Assembly (NCBI GenBank): GCA_021229015.1
Contig: CM037789.1
Span: 41,700,926-41,764,925, forward strand
Origin: Solen grandis
Taxonomy: Eukaryota > Mollusca > Bivalvia > Adapedonta > Solenidae
Direction: 5' to 3'
DNA length: 64,000 nucleotides
Below the pieces are notes generated by a model. The model searched no databases and was not told where the DNA came from. It saw only the letters and a program-made list of their open reading frames with translations. Positions 33,701 through 46,510 of this stretch are shown here, piece by piece. Numbering within the stretch: the first letter of the stretch is position 1; each line of letters opens with the position of its first letter. Both the position numbers and the translations under genes were made by a program.

Positions 33701-36441
33701 CTTGCATGCCTGACTATTTAATGTTTTCTCTCCATGCTTTGTGTGTAAAAATAATCCATTCAATTGGAAAACTTGTCCTAAACAACAATTTTATAGAAAT
33801 CCTTGCAGCGTCACGAATTACGATTTTTTTCCATTTATTTCATTCAATCAAGACAGTCAGTGTTAGCGAAAAAAAATGCGCAAAGGATATTAATACATTT
33901 ATTTTCTAGTAAAAGCAAGGAAAGTATATAAAATACAGTGATTTTTTGCAGGACATATTTTCTGTAAGACATATTTATCAATGTTCTACAAACAACTTCG
34001 CAAGTTTTAGTTCAGCTTTAACTTTTTTTGTCAGTACGTGGCATATCAGGTGAGAGATTATATGCTTCAAAAAGGATAAAGATGCTAGTCACACATTGAA
34101 ATATTAATACATTCCTCAATTCCAAGGACCTATAGCCATTATAGTATTTCTTTGACCGCAAAGGAGACCATCGTCTGCTTTTAAACCCCTGTTAATTGAT
34201 AGTTAATAACCCCCTTTTAAGTTCAAATTATCTTTACATTACTTCGCTTTACAGTAAAACGTTAATGCTGATCTAACACTCTTTTGACCCTGGAGCCGTT
34301 CTATGCAACATCGCATTAGACCAGCGTCTCTTGGTATGTTTATATTGTACGTGTTACAGAAAGACGGGCAGTGATAAAGAGGGTGAAAATAGGATCATTT
34401 TTGACCATTTAGGACCCATTCATCTTGCATTGTTGTGTCGGAGACACTGTTCCTAATTACCAACAATGACCGTTAAATTCCTCTTAAATGTCACTTTATA
34501 ATAGCACTATAAACTCGCTCTTGGGAGGCGAATCTCTAAGAATTGCTTCAAAACTCGCGTAATTTTCTTGATATCTAAAAGGGATCTAGCTCTGTTTCGC
34601 ATGCATATGTCAAACTGTGCGTCTTAGAAGCCATAAATTGCGAGACGAGTTTGGAAATGCCTGAAGACAATACAAGCCAGTGTGGACAAGGGCAGATGAT
34701 GGTCATTATAGAGACCGTAAGAGACGAGACAACGCTCTGGCCCTTCTACTGATAATGGACACATAGAGGGCTGTGGTCAGCACTTAAAATACCTTCTGAT
34801 AAAACCTTTGTTGTGTTCTCGGGTATAAAATTTCGCATCCAATTTGCAGTTGTACGCCATTGCTAAGGAAACAACAGAGATAGAATCGAATCTTGAATAC
34901 ACATAAACTGCTGGCCAGAGGCAGTTTTAAGTTTCAAACGGTCAATATCGGTCGATGGTTTTATGGGCATCTAATTATAGAAGCAAATGAATCAAATAAC
35001 ATGTGTTTTAATTAAAGGTCTTTGTGAGTCATCTTCGGACGTTTCTTAACTTGACCATACCTTTCACTACATTGACAGACCATAAATCAGACTTTTGTCC
35101 CATTAATACAAAACGTAATTCAATAGCTTTCCCTTCTAGCTATTTAATTAAATGAAGTTTGCGTCAATTTCGGCTTATCGAGAGAACTAGTCAATAGACT
35201 CAACGGGATGCAATGTTTCATGTTGATTTAAACATTTCACAAGACACCCTTTTGAATTCCATATAAATAAATAAACTCACAATTTCAAAAGAGCTTTGAT
35301 TTTTACAAACACATATATCGTTCACGTTTAAAATCTAAAATGCGACCAGTGTTTCTGGCGAAGATTAAGACCGGTTTTCAGTATTTGATAAATTCTGCAG
35401 CGCTATTTTTTCCCCTATGCAAAACCGTCGTGAATCTTTAATTTCATATTTTATTTCTAAGCATGGAGGTCCAGCAAAATGAGATGTTTGTTTCCCCCTC
35501 GCTAATCCTCGTCACGGCTTTATAATTGATATATACACCATGACGCTATGACGTGAATACACTGTTTATCTCCTTTCCATGCGTATCAATAAATACACAG
35601 ATAATATTCAGCGAATCTGCCTCCCAGGTAATGTAAAAACAAGTTGAACATTAAATTACCGACCAGTAATGTAACAAGTGAAGGTATGTATATACTGACA
35701 GTGATTAAAACATTTCTTCTATCAGCGAGCGATCAGACAGGGGGGAAAAGGAGGAGAGAATTTATAGTTGCAAAGTCACTGTGATAATTTTGTATTTCTT
35801 TCGTGAAAATCTCTCAACCTTGGAGACATATTTTACTGTGCGTACAAAACAGTGACACAATCTCTGCACCGAAATCAGATGAAACGAGGATCAATTAAAA
35901 CCATTTGTCACGACCATACTGTTGGTACTAGGTGACACATTTTTACTCGTTTAATCAAATTAATAATTTCACGTCCTTGACGGGTTTCGTCGACCACCCT
36001 AAAATTAAATTTCATAATTATGTTGCAAGTTGATATAAAGTATGTATTACTGCTTTATAGACATTCCGCGAATACCAGTGAACAGCAAGGCATTGAATTG
36101 CATCCCTGATATTTTGAGATATTTGAAAAAAAAATGTGAACATGAATTTGATATAGTTTCCGTGGTAACGTAAACACGACACAGAATATTGTAACACCTG
36201 TATTTCATCTATATACCCTCACCTGGGCAATGATTTAACACATGTTTTCCATTGTCATAAAGCAAAACCATTGAAATTACAAATGACTAAGATACTGTTC
36301 ATGTCATAGAAATATCTGTTTACTTAGCTGAAAGTATTTTAAAACTGTGAAATACTGTGAAGTGGCTGACGATAAGAGAAATTTTATGTTTTAAGCGAAT
36401 GCCTTGTTACACGTATCGTTATATTATGATGAATTTTGTTA
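30704..36441. other. Long gene-free, repeat-poor stretch
   Basis: No exon, RNA gene or recognisable transposon is supported over about 5.7 kb. Short tandem duplications occur (21-bp unit twice at 32067-32108). The part from about 33000 to 36000 is notably poor in microsatellites and SINEs for this window; it could be a regulatory or intronic domain, but nothing proves it. Confidence 0.4.
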
Positions 36442-36635
36442 TTAAGGAAGTCCATCTATCATTAAATTATAAGCCCCAAATGCTTAAAAAGACGTCAGTG
36501 CAGATGAAAGCATCCACTGACTTGGAGCTATAGGCTATTTTGCTTAACGTCTATAAAAGCTTGCTTTTACTATAAAATTCCGATGATCACTTGATGGACC
36601 CTGATCACAATTTAATGACAGATGGATTACCTTAA
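36442..36635. mobile_element. TTAA-end MITE, copy 5
   Basis: 194 bp from TTAAGGAAGTCCATCTATCA to GATGGATTACCTTAA, with a small deletion in the left arm (CATGGTCC lost). TTAA is present at both ends. Confidence 0.9.
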
Positions 36636-38921
36636 AGAGATCTATGCCACAGTATTAACATAAATATATAACGATAAACTTAAACTGACAAATGACAGAT
36701 AATGTATGATTTAAAGCATCAAGGTAAGGCAAGTTACTATGGAAGACCATCGGGAGACTTCAGCCGATAAAGCTATTTAAATTACCCCAATCATAAATGT
36801 CATTCCCCCTCCCACCCAAATTAACGGTGAGATAATAAAAGCATCACTGAAACTCCATTCCCATAAAACAGAATTTTCTCTCGGTTATCTTGTTTCCTTG
36901 TTCGTGTCAGCCCAAATGTGGCCCCATCATTTTCTAGCGACGTCAGCTATCACCCGACCACAGCCTGTCCATCCATCTATAAACCTATTGTATCTACAGT
37001 CTCCCTTAGGTAACCCGAGCTTTCAGTTATCCTACAACCTTTTCTAGTATCCCCAAATCATGTTACAATCTAAATAGCCTCGAAATATAAAATCAATTTA
37101 GCCAGTCTCTCGACTAATAGTTGTTTCTACCATAGCCTTCTAATTCAAACATTATCTCAAATTTCTTTAGGCCATGTATTCAAAAAGCGTTGTGTCGCTT
37201 TTGTTCTTTACTTGTTGTGGTTTTTATGTCAGAAGAAATGAATTACACATGTAAGCATGGAGAAAACCATTAAAAACTTTAAACGTTCTCTTAAGCTAAA
37301 ATATCTTGTTCTTTCTTACAATTGAAATTAGACTTTAAACTAAAGATGAATTGAGTCTTAATCAACTATATTTCATCTTCATCATAATCCTTTCGATGGC
37401 TGCAAGTTTACTCTTTTGTGTTGCCGTGTTAGTCATTTTGCGAGGTAATGAAACAAACGCCATTACTTGCTTTGTACCATGACAATGTTTAAAAGAGTCT
37501 GCCTTAAGTATTAACTTTCCATAATCCCTTCAAAGAAATAGTATGACTAATATTTGCAGTCCAAAATAAAATACTAATTCACAATTGTGAATTGTCGCTT
37601 TTATCACTGTAAAGAAAGACTCGAAACGCAACGCAGTTTTCAGACATTGTGTCATTTTGAAATAATTGAATATTCTAATAAATAGTAGCTTGTTTCTATC
37701 TCAGCAAATTCCCATTATGCATTATAATGATCAAAGTTGAAAAGGAAAAATTCAATGCATCATGACTTCTTTACTCGGTCACCATATGTCGCGGTCCAGA
37801 CACATTCATACTTTGTTACAATTTTCCACCCAGTGTGTCCCCATTACTCCAACAAGCCAGTCTGAATGCCGAACATTTTTCCGCAACAGACCTTTCTATT
37901 TTCCTCAGCTTAAATCATTCAATCAACATTGGGAACGGGCGGAACACGAAAGTAGGGGGCATTTTTTTTTAACTGAAACAGGAAATGCGTTCCTTACAAT
38001 GAGGGAGGTCTTCTCCCCATTTGTTAGCGATTGCAGTAAGCGGTCCCACAACAAGGGCTAAGTTGTGTATACTTAGTTCAAGCAGGTATTTACCGTGTTT
38101 ACTTTCTAATGTTTCTTTTAAAAGAAAGGGTCTCCTTTTTCATTCAATGAATGTTATACCCAATTTGGGCTGGGAAAAGAGAAGGAACTCACACGGATGG
38201 ACCCAAGGGAACTGAGCGGCTGTGTTTGAAGTATGTAGGTCACGTGCACACGGCCAACTTGTATTACAATTAGTCATATATTCATATTCAGCATGGTAAC
38301 GAAAGAATAAACCGAAGGGGTGACATTCATTGTTAATGTTGCCGATAGCCATGGGTCATTTGTTGCCAACAGTGTCATTTTTTTTTTTTTTTTTTTTTAA
38401 CGTGTAGTAAGCTTTGAATTCATGTTAGGAAAAAAAATGATGTGAATTCCCCAAAGCCAGAATGTGTACATGACAGAAAGATGACATATGACTAATTCTT
38501 AATTTCTAACAGCAATATTCGAAAGTTTTTCCCTGACAATATAAACATTGGGTAATTGTTTTTTTTTGTGTGTGTGTTTTTTTTTTTACAGCACTTTGTA
38601 TGTATTTGGCCCTTTTTAGTTTCAGCCATGCACACCACCAAAATCAGGATTTCCGAATCATTACGGTCACAGACGTGCGTTCTTAATAAGTTAATATGCA
38701 ATTAGTGCTTTATGTAGATCAATGAACTCGCGTGTTCAACAGGAATAAGATGTGAAAATTATGGAAGAGGAAACAAGCATGGCTAAAGACACGTGTTCCT
38801 CAACTGTCCCGAATCATTTAAGGATGGTTTTTTTCTAGTGAAATGGTCAAAAGGGATCTATTTGGGGAGAAACATTATGAATGAACATGAAAAGAAAATC
38901 ATGAATAGGGCAACTTCATGC
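36636..38921. other. Gene-free stretch downstream of the TNFR-like gene
   Basis: Probably includes the 3' untranslated region of the TNFR-like gene at its right end. A perfect 18-bp palindrome lies at 37576-37593. The plus-strand ORF at 37762-38061 shows no domain. Confidence 0.4.
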
Positions 38922-39718
38922 TCATGATCTTCTTCGTTGGGTGATGTAATTGCCAACGTGCAGTGGTGAGTTTCGAATTTCAATGTGGTCGTAACAGTTT
39001 AAACCGGTTGTAGAATAAAGGGCGTTTGAGGACATCCGTTGAAAGTCAGAAACCGGATATTCATGAATGTGAAAAACGTGGATTCCTAGTTCATGGGAAC
39101 AAATTTCTGAATGAGAGCGGGAAACGCGTGTGTAACTTGCACCTAGTAGGCTAGCCAAGCATGATAATAGGGTATATAAACATGGTTTCTCGCTATTTAT
39201 GTTAATGTTGAAGAAAGAAATACGTTTGCATTTTATTAATACTGATTTTTAGTGTATATATTAATAATCATTTTCTTACCAGGGTCGCAGATGATCTCTC
39301 GTTGTTTATGGCGACAGTAGAAGCACGTGACAAACAGAAGGATGACCCCAACAACGCACGTGATGACCAGGACGCCAATCAAAACCATGGTGATGGTGAA
39401 CCACTTGTCTCCCATCATGTCGTCTGCTACTACAACTGTTGATGACGTCTGCTGCGTGTTATGAGCTGGTGAAGATGACGTAACTTCCGGTTTGTCCTCT
39501 TGCTTGCCGGCGCTACGAAACTCGAACTTCCATTTACCGCAGACGGTGTCCTGGTTATCGTAACACTGTCGTAGAGTGATCGTGTCGTCTGCGCACACTT
39601 GGCAGGGAACGCATTTCATTTCATCCTGATTAAGGTAGGTTCCCAAACCACAGTTTAATCTAGATGCTGTTGCTATGGAAACGTAGACGAAGAGGGTGAA
39701 TAATACTGACATCATCAT
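38922..39718 (-). CDS. Small TNF-receptor-like membrane protein with a single cysteine-rich domain
   Basis: Two exons, 39280-39718 and 38922-39142, join in phase 1 across a 137-base GT-AG intron to give 219 residues. The start is the first of three adjacent ATGs just after a splice acceptor. Residues 1-19 form a signal peptide (SVLFTLFVYVSIATA). Residues 23-60 hold six cysteines in the TNFR pattern (CGLGTY, MKCVPCQVC, QC, DTVC). A Thr/Ser-rich stalk follows, then a membrane helix at about 107-131 (TITMVLIGVLVITCVVGVIL) and a cytoplasmic tail of about 80 residues. One extracellular domain recalls arthropod Wengen-type receptors. The family binds TNF-like ligands and signals through adaptors; this protein's ligand is unknown. 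The tail has no death domain I can recognise. The open frame running past the exon 1 donor gives a false longer ending and should not be used. Confidence 0.82.
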
Positions 39719-41529
39719 CTTGGACCTACAGAAATAAAGTAAATATGTACACATTAGGGTGATTAAACATAAAGCAAAAGAAGACAACAAAGGGTAGAAA
39801 AATAAATAAATGAATAAATATGATTCATTCAAACTATTTTTAAAATGAAAGTATATTTGGCCAACTAAACAAAACTTTGTAAATTTAATGTCATATTCTT
39901 CGAAATGTGCTATTTATTAAAATATATTTATTATGCAAATCATATAAGAATTCAATAAGAATAATTATCATAATGTATGAACAAAATGAAATTTATACGA
40001 CTGGTAATGTTTAGTTTTATTGTATTTTACTTTACATGAACTCAAATAACATCATGTGCTCCTCTGTAAATCCATGTTTATTTGTTATTCTATGTCTTCA
40101 TTTGCTATAAAACATGTACGTTTTAATGCAATAAATATTTGAATTTGAATTTGAGCCAATTAAGTAACATAAGAGGAGACAAAACAAATCTCGGGGAGAT
40201 AAGGTTTCCTATTAAAAGGCCAAGCGACCTGTAATACATCATCATCACCCGACATCAAACACAGCAAATAATTGATGCCTCGACCTTCTTCCTTTGAAAA
40301 TCATTTACACACATTAAAATAATGATCTGAACTCCCAAGTTTACAGAGAGACATCAAACACGTTTGAAAAAATAAATGAAATAAGGTAAACAGCCACTGA
40401 GGAGTTTATAACCCTTACTCAGCCTTTTAATTTGTTTGAAATTAGACCTGTATATCTGTATAGAATACCTTTCAGGCAATTATCCCCTGTCGCCAGGCGG
40501 GTATTACAACATTTGTCACTTATAATTATATAGGTCTCTCTTATAACTCAATTCTACACATGACTCGACAATATTGTATCCTCTCTCCCTGGGTCTCTCT
40601 CTCTTTCTCTTTCTCGACCCATATACTATACTCAGCTCTAGGAGATCAAAAAAAAAAAAATTAAATCTACACTTTGTTTAAAACTTTGAATCACCGAAAA
40701 GCCCATTGTCCTTTTAACACTTAAATGCAACTTTCTAGTCACACGTCAGATTTCATTAAACATTTTTTTTCTTTAAAAAAAAATCTATAAATATCATTCT
40801 TCTCAATAAACTACTTTTTTCATTACCCCATATTGTTTCTTATCCGTTTTCTTTTTTTATCGTTTAATTTAAAATTATACGTATGGCATTTATACTTTAA
40901 ATCAGATAGATCTATATTACTGCTAACAATGTTCTAACTTGGGACAGTTCTCCTGAGTTCGGTGAATCTCCCCGGCAACAGCTGATGCAGTGTTACCATA
41001 TTATTACAATTGCAGCATCAATATTTTTAGATATGACTACACAGGTATTCGGCGTGCTTCACTTGAGAGATAAACTGACAGTGGAATCCCTATCTTCTAG
41101 TTTTTTATGATCTATTTTTAGATCATATGTAATATTTCACACCCTCCGCTTTTTGAATGACCAGACCGTTAGAACATACCAAATAAGGCAAATAACTATT
41201 TTTCCCTTTTCCCTAAAAAATATACATGTGCATGGGCCTGTAGTCAGGGTCTCTCTCTCTATATATATACATTATTATTACAGTATTAAAGAGAACCTTC
41301 TGTATTAGACGTCTTTAATAATCGTACAAATAAATGTGCAGAACTAATCTGCCATCTTTCGTTTAAATTTCAGAGAAATTAAACCTACTCAAGCGCTGAG
41401 AGTGAGATACTTACAGAGAGAGAGAGAGAGAGAGAAAAAGAAAGAAAGAAAGAGTCAGAATGCGAAACAAACATATGGAGAGACAGAAAGATGTCATGCG
41501 CTTAAAATACAACAAAACAAAAGATTTAC
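39719..41529. other. Probable first intron of the TNFR-like gene
   Basis: Lies between the acceptor at about 39726 (CTTTATTTCTGTAG) and a candidate donor at 41529. It contains a retrotransposon-like 3' tail at 40100-40160 (AATAAATATTTGAATTTG with repeated TTGAAT) and GA/CT microsatellites near 40590 and 41413-41450. No other exon is seen. Confidence 0.4.
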
Positions 41530-41790
41530 CTTGATATTCTTTCAATAGGTTAATTTTGTTGTGCTGAAACCCAAAAAACTCCTCGTGGTTTAATTCCAAA
41601 ATCTCCCCACACCCCTAAAATTCCGTAATAAATCCCAATCTGTAAACCACCTATCCAACTCGCTGCTTCACAATGAACTACAAATGCGACGGCAGACGAC
41701 AGCTATTTAATACAGACTAGCGTGGGATAAGACAAGTTGTGGCTTGTCGACTTACCTTGTGACGTCACGATTTAACAACCAATCAGATTA
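41530..41790 (-). promoter_or_regulatory. Candidate promoter and 5' untranslated exon of the TNFR-like gene
   Basis: On the minus strand, in order: an inverted CCAAT box (41779-41783), a perfect CRE palindrome TGACGTCA (41760-41767), a TATA-like TATTAAATA (about 41703-41712), and 170 bases later a donor (ATCAAG followed by GTAAAT, exon edge at 41530). The order and spacing fit a CREB/ATF-responsive core promoter with an untranslated first exon. There is no transcript evidence. Confidence 0.45.
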
Positions 41791-43165
41791 CACTTTTCTT
41801 TCCTGTTGAATCCTGGCGATAGGTGTATATTTTCGTATAACTCGGGTTCATTCATGAAATACGAAATCTGAAATCATGAACTGACTCGACTAGCTGTACT
41901 GCATCTGTACAAACCTATTCTTTAAATACCGCACGAGTATCTCACCTGTCAATTAAATAAAACGGCAGTCGGGAAACGAGAACTTAATGTTTCTCAATGT
42001 AGTCTTCTCTAATTAATTAGAGAAACTGTCTAGACTAATGAGCCATAATTGAATTGTTTGCGGTATTAATTATACGTCAGGTGGGGCTATAGGAGATGAT
42101 AATATTATTACTGTATTTGAATAAAATATTATGCATTAAAAAAAAATGTTAAGTTAACATATGCACAAGTTCCCTGTCTTTTATTTGCCTTATTTACAGA
42201 ACACAATTCAGATGTAGTAAATTAATCGTCATTTATTTACTTATTTTTCCATTTTATTTATTTTGGATTTTATTGATACTTTCACTGCAACAGACATTTG
42301 TAAACATAAGGAAGGAGTGAGTGTGTAAGTCTTACAATAAGATATATTCTGCTCTGTTTTCATTTCATCTTTCAATCCCTTTAATATCAGTAAGATACAA
42401 TAACCTTTTACAATGGTGAGATATGTAATACAGATGCATGCATGTATATATATATATTTTTTTTTTTAAAGTTTAAATATATATATCAGCTCCTGTTGTT
42501 ATTGAATGAATAACAAAACGAAAAAAAAAAGTAATTAATTAAATCAAAATGCATTCCGTGCGTGAATATATAAGCATAACTTTGGTGTGTTTTTTTATAT
42601 TTAGTTAGTTTGCGGCGTACAAAATTATCATTCAACGCTTTATCTTGTGTATAAATACGCAAAATTTTGTATTTTCATTAATTGTATACTTATAATGTAT
42701 ATAATACCCTTGTATTATATATACATATATTACCAAAATTTATACATTTATACTTGATATTGCAATTTGTTCAAGTGTACTGCTGATATCAGTAATTAAT
42801 TCACATAAGGAGTTATAATGGACAATTCGTTAATTATTCATCACTTCATTTATCCATTAGTGGCACGTGCAAGACAATCATATTTTAACATAATTTAACA
42901 CATTTTAAGGGTATTTCATATGTTATATTTTAACAATTTAAATAATCTTTTATAATATATGTGCAATGATGAGATGTTAATAAAGATATCACTACTGCTT
43001 TATTTCTGACTAATAAAAACATTTAAAGCATTGTTTTAAAAGATAACATATATACATATATACATGTTTTAGTTGCTTAATTTTAAGTTGGTTTTATTGT
43101 ATTGTATTAATTGGATCGTATTGTATTTCTTGTATTGTTTTTATTGAATAGTATAAGAGTTCATG

Positions 43166-43202
<37 letters not shown>

Positions 43203-46019
43203 AAGGTCACATTCAATAGGAATTCCAATAATGTATGTACATGTACTTTATTTAGGTCACAATGACATTCTATTGTAGAAAGAAGAAAATATTTAAGATA
43301 AAGATAAGAAACGCGGAATGTTGGGTATATCTTCCGCGTGTAACCATTTACTGATTTAGCTACCTTCCCATTGTTTTTGATAACACCATAGTTTAGCCTT
43401 ACAATGGAAAGGTATTTGCGAGGAAAAAAATGCTCTATAAAGCTAAATGATATATCCTTTGGGTTAATAATGCTATGTATATGTTTTTGTGTTGACGATG
43501 TACATTGTACAAGTCTGAAAATAAAAGATGTTCTGTTCTGTTCTGTTCTGTTAAACCCAACCTAACCTGGATACACTATGATTTAAACAAACAATGAAAA
43601 GATAAAAAATAAAAAAGTAATAGGAAAGAAAAATACGCATTTCTTATAAACTGATAAAAGTTAACCTGCGTAAAAACATATATTTGAGAGTAGGGCAGAG
43701 GGAAAGAGAGAGAGAAAGAGGAGAGAAAAAATGAGGAGGGCTATATCACATCATCGGAAGGGGGTGGTGGGGGGGGGGAGAGAAAGACAGAAACGGGAAA
43801 TTAATGTAAGTTCGATGTGATAAATACTACAAAAACATCCACTTGTTTATGATAAGGTCACGTGCTTTACGGCGCCATCTGTCTGTCATGATGAACGAAG
43901 TGACAATATTCCCACCTGTCATCTCCCAGTGTTGTTTCAACCATTCCGGCCGGGCTTCTGTCACGGTTAGGCGCTAATTGACAATCACGTCAACTATTTC
44001 ACAGTTGTTGTGGAAACATGCTGATATAACTTAACCGCCTCGACCTCTGACCACCTTTGTCGGCGAAGGACACGCCGATAAACTAATCTACAAGTGAGAA
44101 CCCTTAAATGCGATTTATAAATCAATTTTATTAATGTTATCTAAATCGGTGTTGAACACGAGCCGGCCATATTCCCTAGTCTAGCACATTGTTCGGATGA
44201 ACTGCATTTATCATGAAGTGGGTAACCCCATTGATTGGTGTAATTAAGATCAAAGTAAACAACATTCAAGTACCGCTGTGATAGAATTAATTCAAGATGG
44301 CGTTAAACTCGGTTGTTCTTGATTGACTACGAGGATACTTCATTCAGAAAATTTTCTTTTTGATATTTTGCGATAACCATATCAATATTGTAATAAAATA
44401 CGTATATATTTTGTCATGTGCGACGAAATGGTTTCCCTTCTCAGATTGAGACGGGAAATAAACACAAATGATCAAAAGCTGCCGACATTAAATGTGTGAT
44501 TTTAATTGATTTCGTCCTAAAAACTTGTGATCGCTTTTGTCTGTCGACGTTGAAAAGTGTTAACCTATTTATTTATCATGATAAGCTGACATAGGTCGTT
44601 TATTAAAAAAAAAAAATGACTCTAAAATTATTTGATTGAACCTATTTGGATAACACTACTAAAATAAAATTGATTTTAATAAAAAAAATATCTTAATGGG
44701 AATGAGTACCATACGGTACCAAACGGGATTAGCAAAAAAATATGATGAACTAGAGGGAAAGATGGGGGACTAGGAATCCGGGACCCCATCCCTGACTTAA
44801 ATCATTAGGGCAAGGAATTTCCATTGTCTTCCCAGGCGCAAAGTACTGATCCAACCCAGGAACCGTCAGGAGGGATTCATGTAAGTATGAATTGTGTAAC
44901 TATGGATAATAATATAAGTGATATCAGTTTAAATTTGTTTCCCCATCGACGTAAACTATTTAAAAACGTCTCTTGAAAAAAGTTCAATAATTCAAGTTAT
45001 ATTTCTTCTTAGATTACCCCCCCCCCCCCCCCCCCCCCCCCCCCGCTCCCTTAAATCTAGTATTTTCTGTAGTAAGACATACAGCCAGCACCAATATATT
45101 GCTGAAATATGCCTCATTACATTTCTAAATAATCTCAAATCGTTTGAAAAAAAAGAAAAGAAAGAAAATATTCGACAGTTTTTCCAATGTAGAGCGTTTT
45201 ATAAATCCTCGAGTTTATCACTTTAACAGTATAGCTTCCCATGCAGATCTTATTAGAGTTTCTGTCTCGCCGTCACAATTGTTAAGCTATGGATTTCAAA
45301 GGGTCTTTGATATTCAAAAAAATTTCTTTTTCTGTATCATGTCTTAAGTACTATATTGTACTAATTCCTATTTTATTGTATTTTTGCATTCAGTATAGCA
45401 AACCAGGAATTTATTTCCGTGCACCGCTTATTATAGTTTATTTTTTTTATACTGAACTATCAGTTTTTCTTTTTAATTTCTCTCATTTCAAAGAACAATA
45501 TTTTATTTTGACGTATACATAAGTACAAAGTCCTTGTACATACAATATATATACTAAAAAATGATTTATATACAGTGCGCTTAAACTATCTGCATGCTAT
45601 AAACATAAACATATGCAGCAACTGATGAATAGGTCTTTGGTGTAAGTTTCATATTATTACTGATATATGATATATATCGATTTTTTTTTTTAAAATTTTT
45701 AATGGACTTTCTATACAAAAAAAAAAAAAAAAAAAATGAAAACAAAACTGACCACATTAAAACCATAATTGAGGACATAGGAGCTAACTTCGGATACGAT
45801 GTAATCCATTTAAATAGAGGTGAACAAACAGGCAAAAATATTATATTCACCCAAAATTATTCGAATCAGTGCCTGATTCTATATGTTACTCTAATTTGAT
45901 TATCATTTTTATGGACACAATATGCAATATGTTAACTGTATTTTGCATATGTTTGTAATCGTCATTCATTTGAGAAATAAAAAAAAGAGAATATATGTTA
46001 CTGCTTTAGGCTTTATGTT
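41791..46019. other. Gene-free stretch with simple repeats
   Basis: No exon supported. Contains a (TA)14 run at 43168-43195, a (TTCTG)n retrotransposon-like tail near 43530, a purine-rich tract at 43690-43790, a family D SINE tail at 44805-44880, and a run of 28 C at 45017-45044. The ORFs at 45144-45899 are AT-rich and domain-free. Confidence 0.45.
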
Positions 46020-46222
46020 TTAAGCCAAGCCTTCCATCATTAAATTATAATCATAGCCCTTCAAATGCTTAAACTGACTTCAATGCAGATTCAAGCATCT
46101 ATCGACTTGGAGTTATAGGCTATTTTGCTCTAAGTCTATAAAGGCTTGTATTTTTCTGTACAATGCTCACGATTACTTTGATGGACCATGATCACAATTT
46201 AATGATGGATGGATTACCTTAA
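46020..46222. mobile_element. TTAA-end MITE, copy 6
   Basis: About 203 bp. The left end is mutated (TTAAGCCAAGCCTTCCATCA) and the right end intact (GATGGATGGATTACCTTAA). TTAA is present at both ends. Confidence 0.88.
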
Positions 46223-46239
46223 CACATCTTTCTTCATTT

Positions 46240-46510
46240 AACTAGGTCTTCTACCGAAGGGAGAACTCAAACAGGCTGAAGATGAGCCTAGAATTTAAGG
46301 AAACCGGGAAGCAAGACCAACTGGTCGACCAAAGAAGACTTGGCACGAGGATGTAACATCTTACATGTAGCCCTTAGCAACGGAGTAGTGGAAGCCAAGG
46401 ACAGAGACAGGTGGGAAGCGGCCAATGTTAGCTAGGCCCAACCCAGGGCATCCCAGAAAACGGCCTAAACGATATTGATGATGTTGATGGAAGATGATGA
46501 TAATGATGAT
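46240..46510 (+). pseudogene. 5'-truncated LINE, C-terminal end of reverse-transcriptase ORF
   Basis: The frame 46292-46435 encodes 47 residues ending in KDRDRWEAANVS and a stop. This resembles the conserved tail of non-LTR retrotransposon polyproteins (ADRxxWR type). It is followed by a (GATGAT)n-like tail at about 46470-46510, typical of LINE 3' ends. It starts next to MITE copy 6. Only the last few percent of the element remains. Confidence 0.5.

Noticed and set aside
37762..38061. Plus-strand ORF of 99 residues
   Set aside because: No domain, no splice context and no supporting features; such lengths arise by chance.
39236..39279. C-terminal extension of the TNFR-like ORF past the exon 1 donor
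   Set aside because: It reads through a strong GTAAGA donor; the phase-matched exon at 38922-39142 gives a natural stop.
39719..39832. N-terminal extension of the TNFR-like ORF upstream of 39718
   Set aside because: It crosses a splice acceptor (TTTATTTCTGTAG), and the three ATGs at 39718 begin a proper signal peptide.
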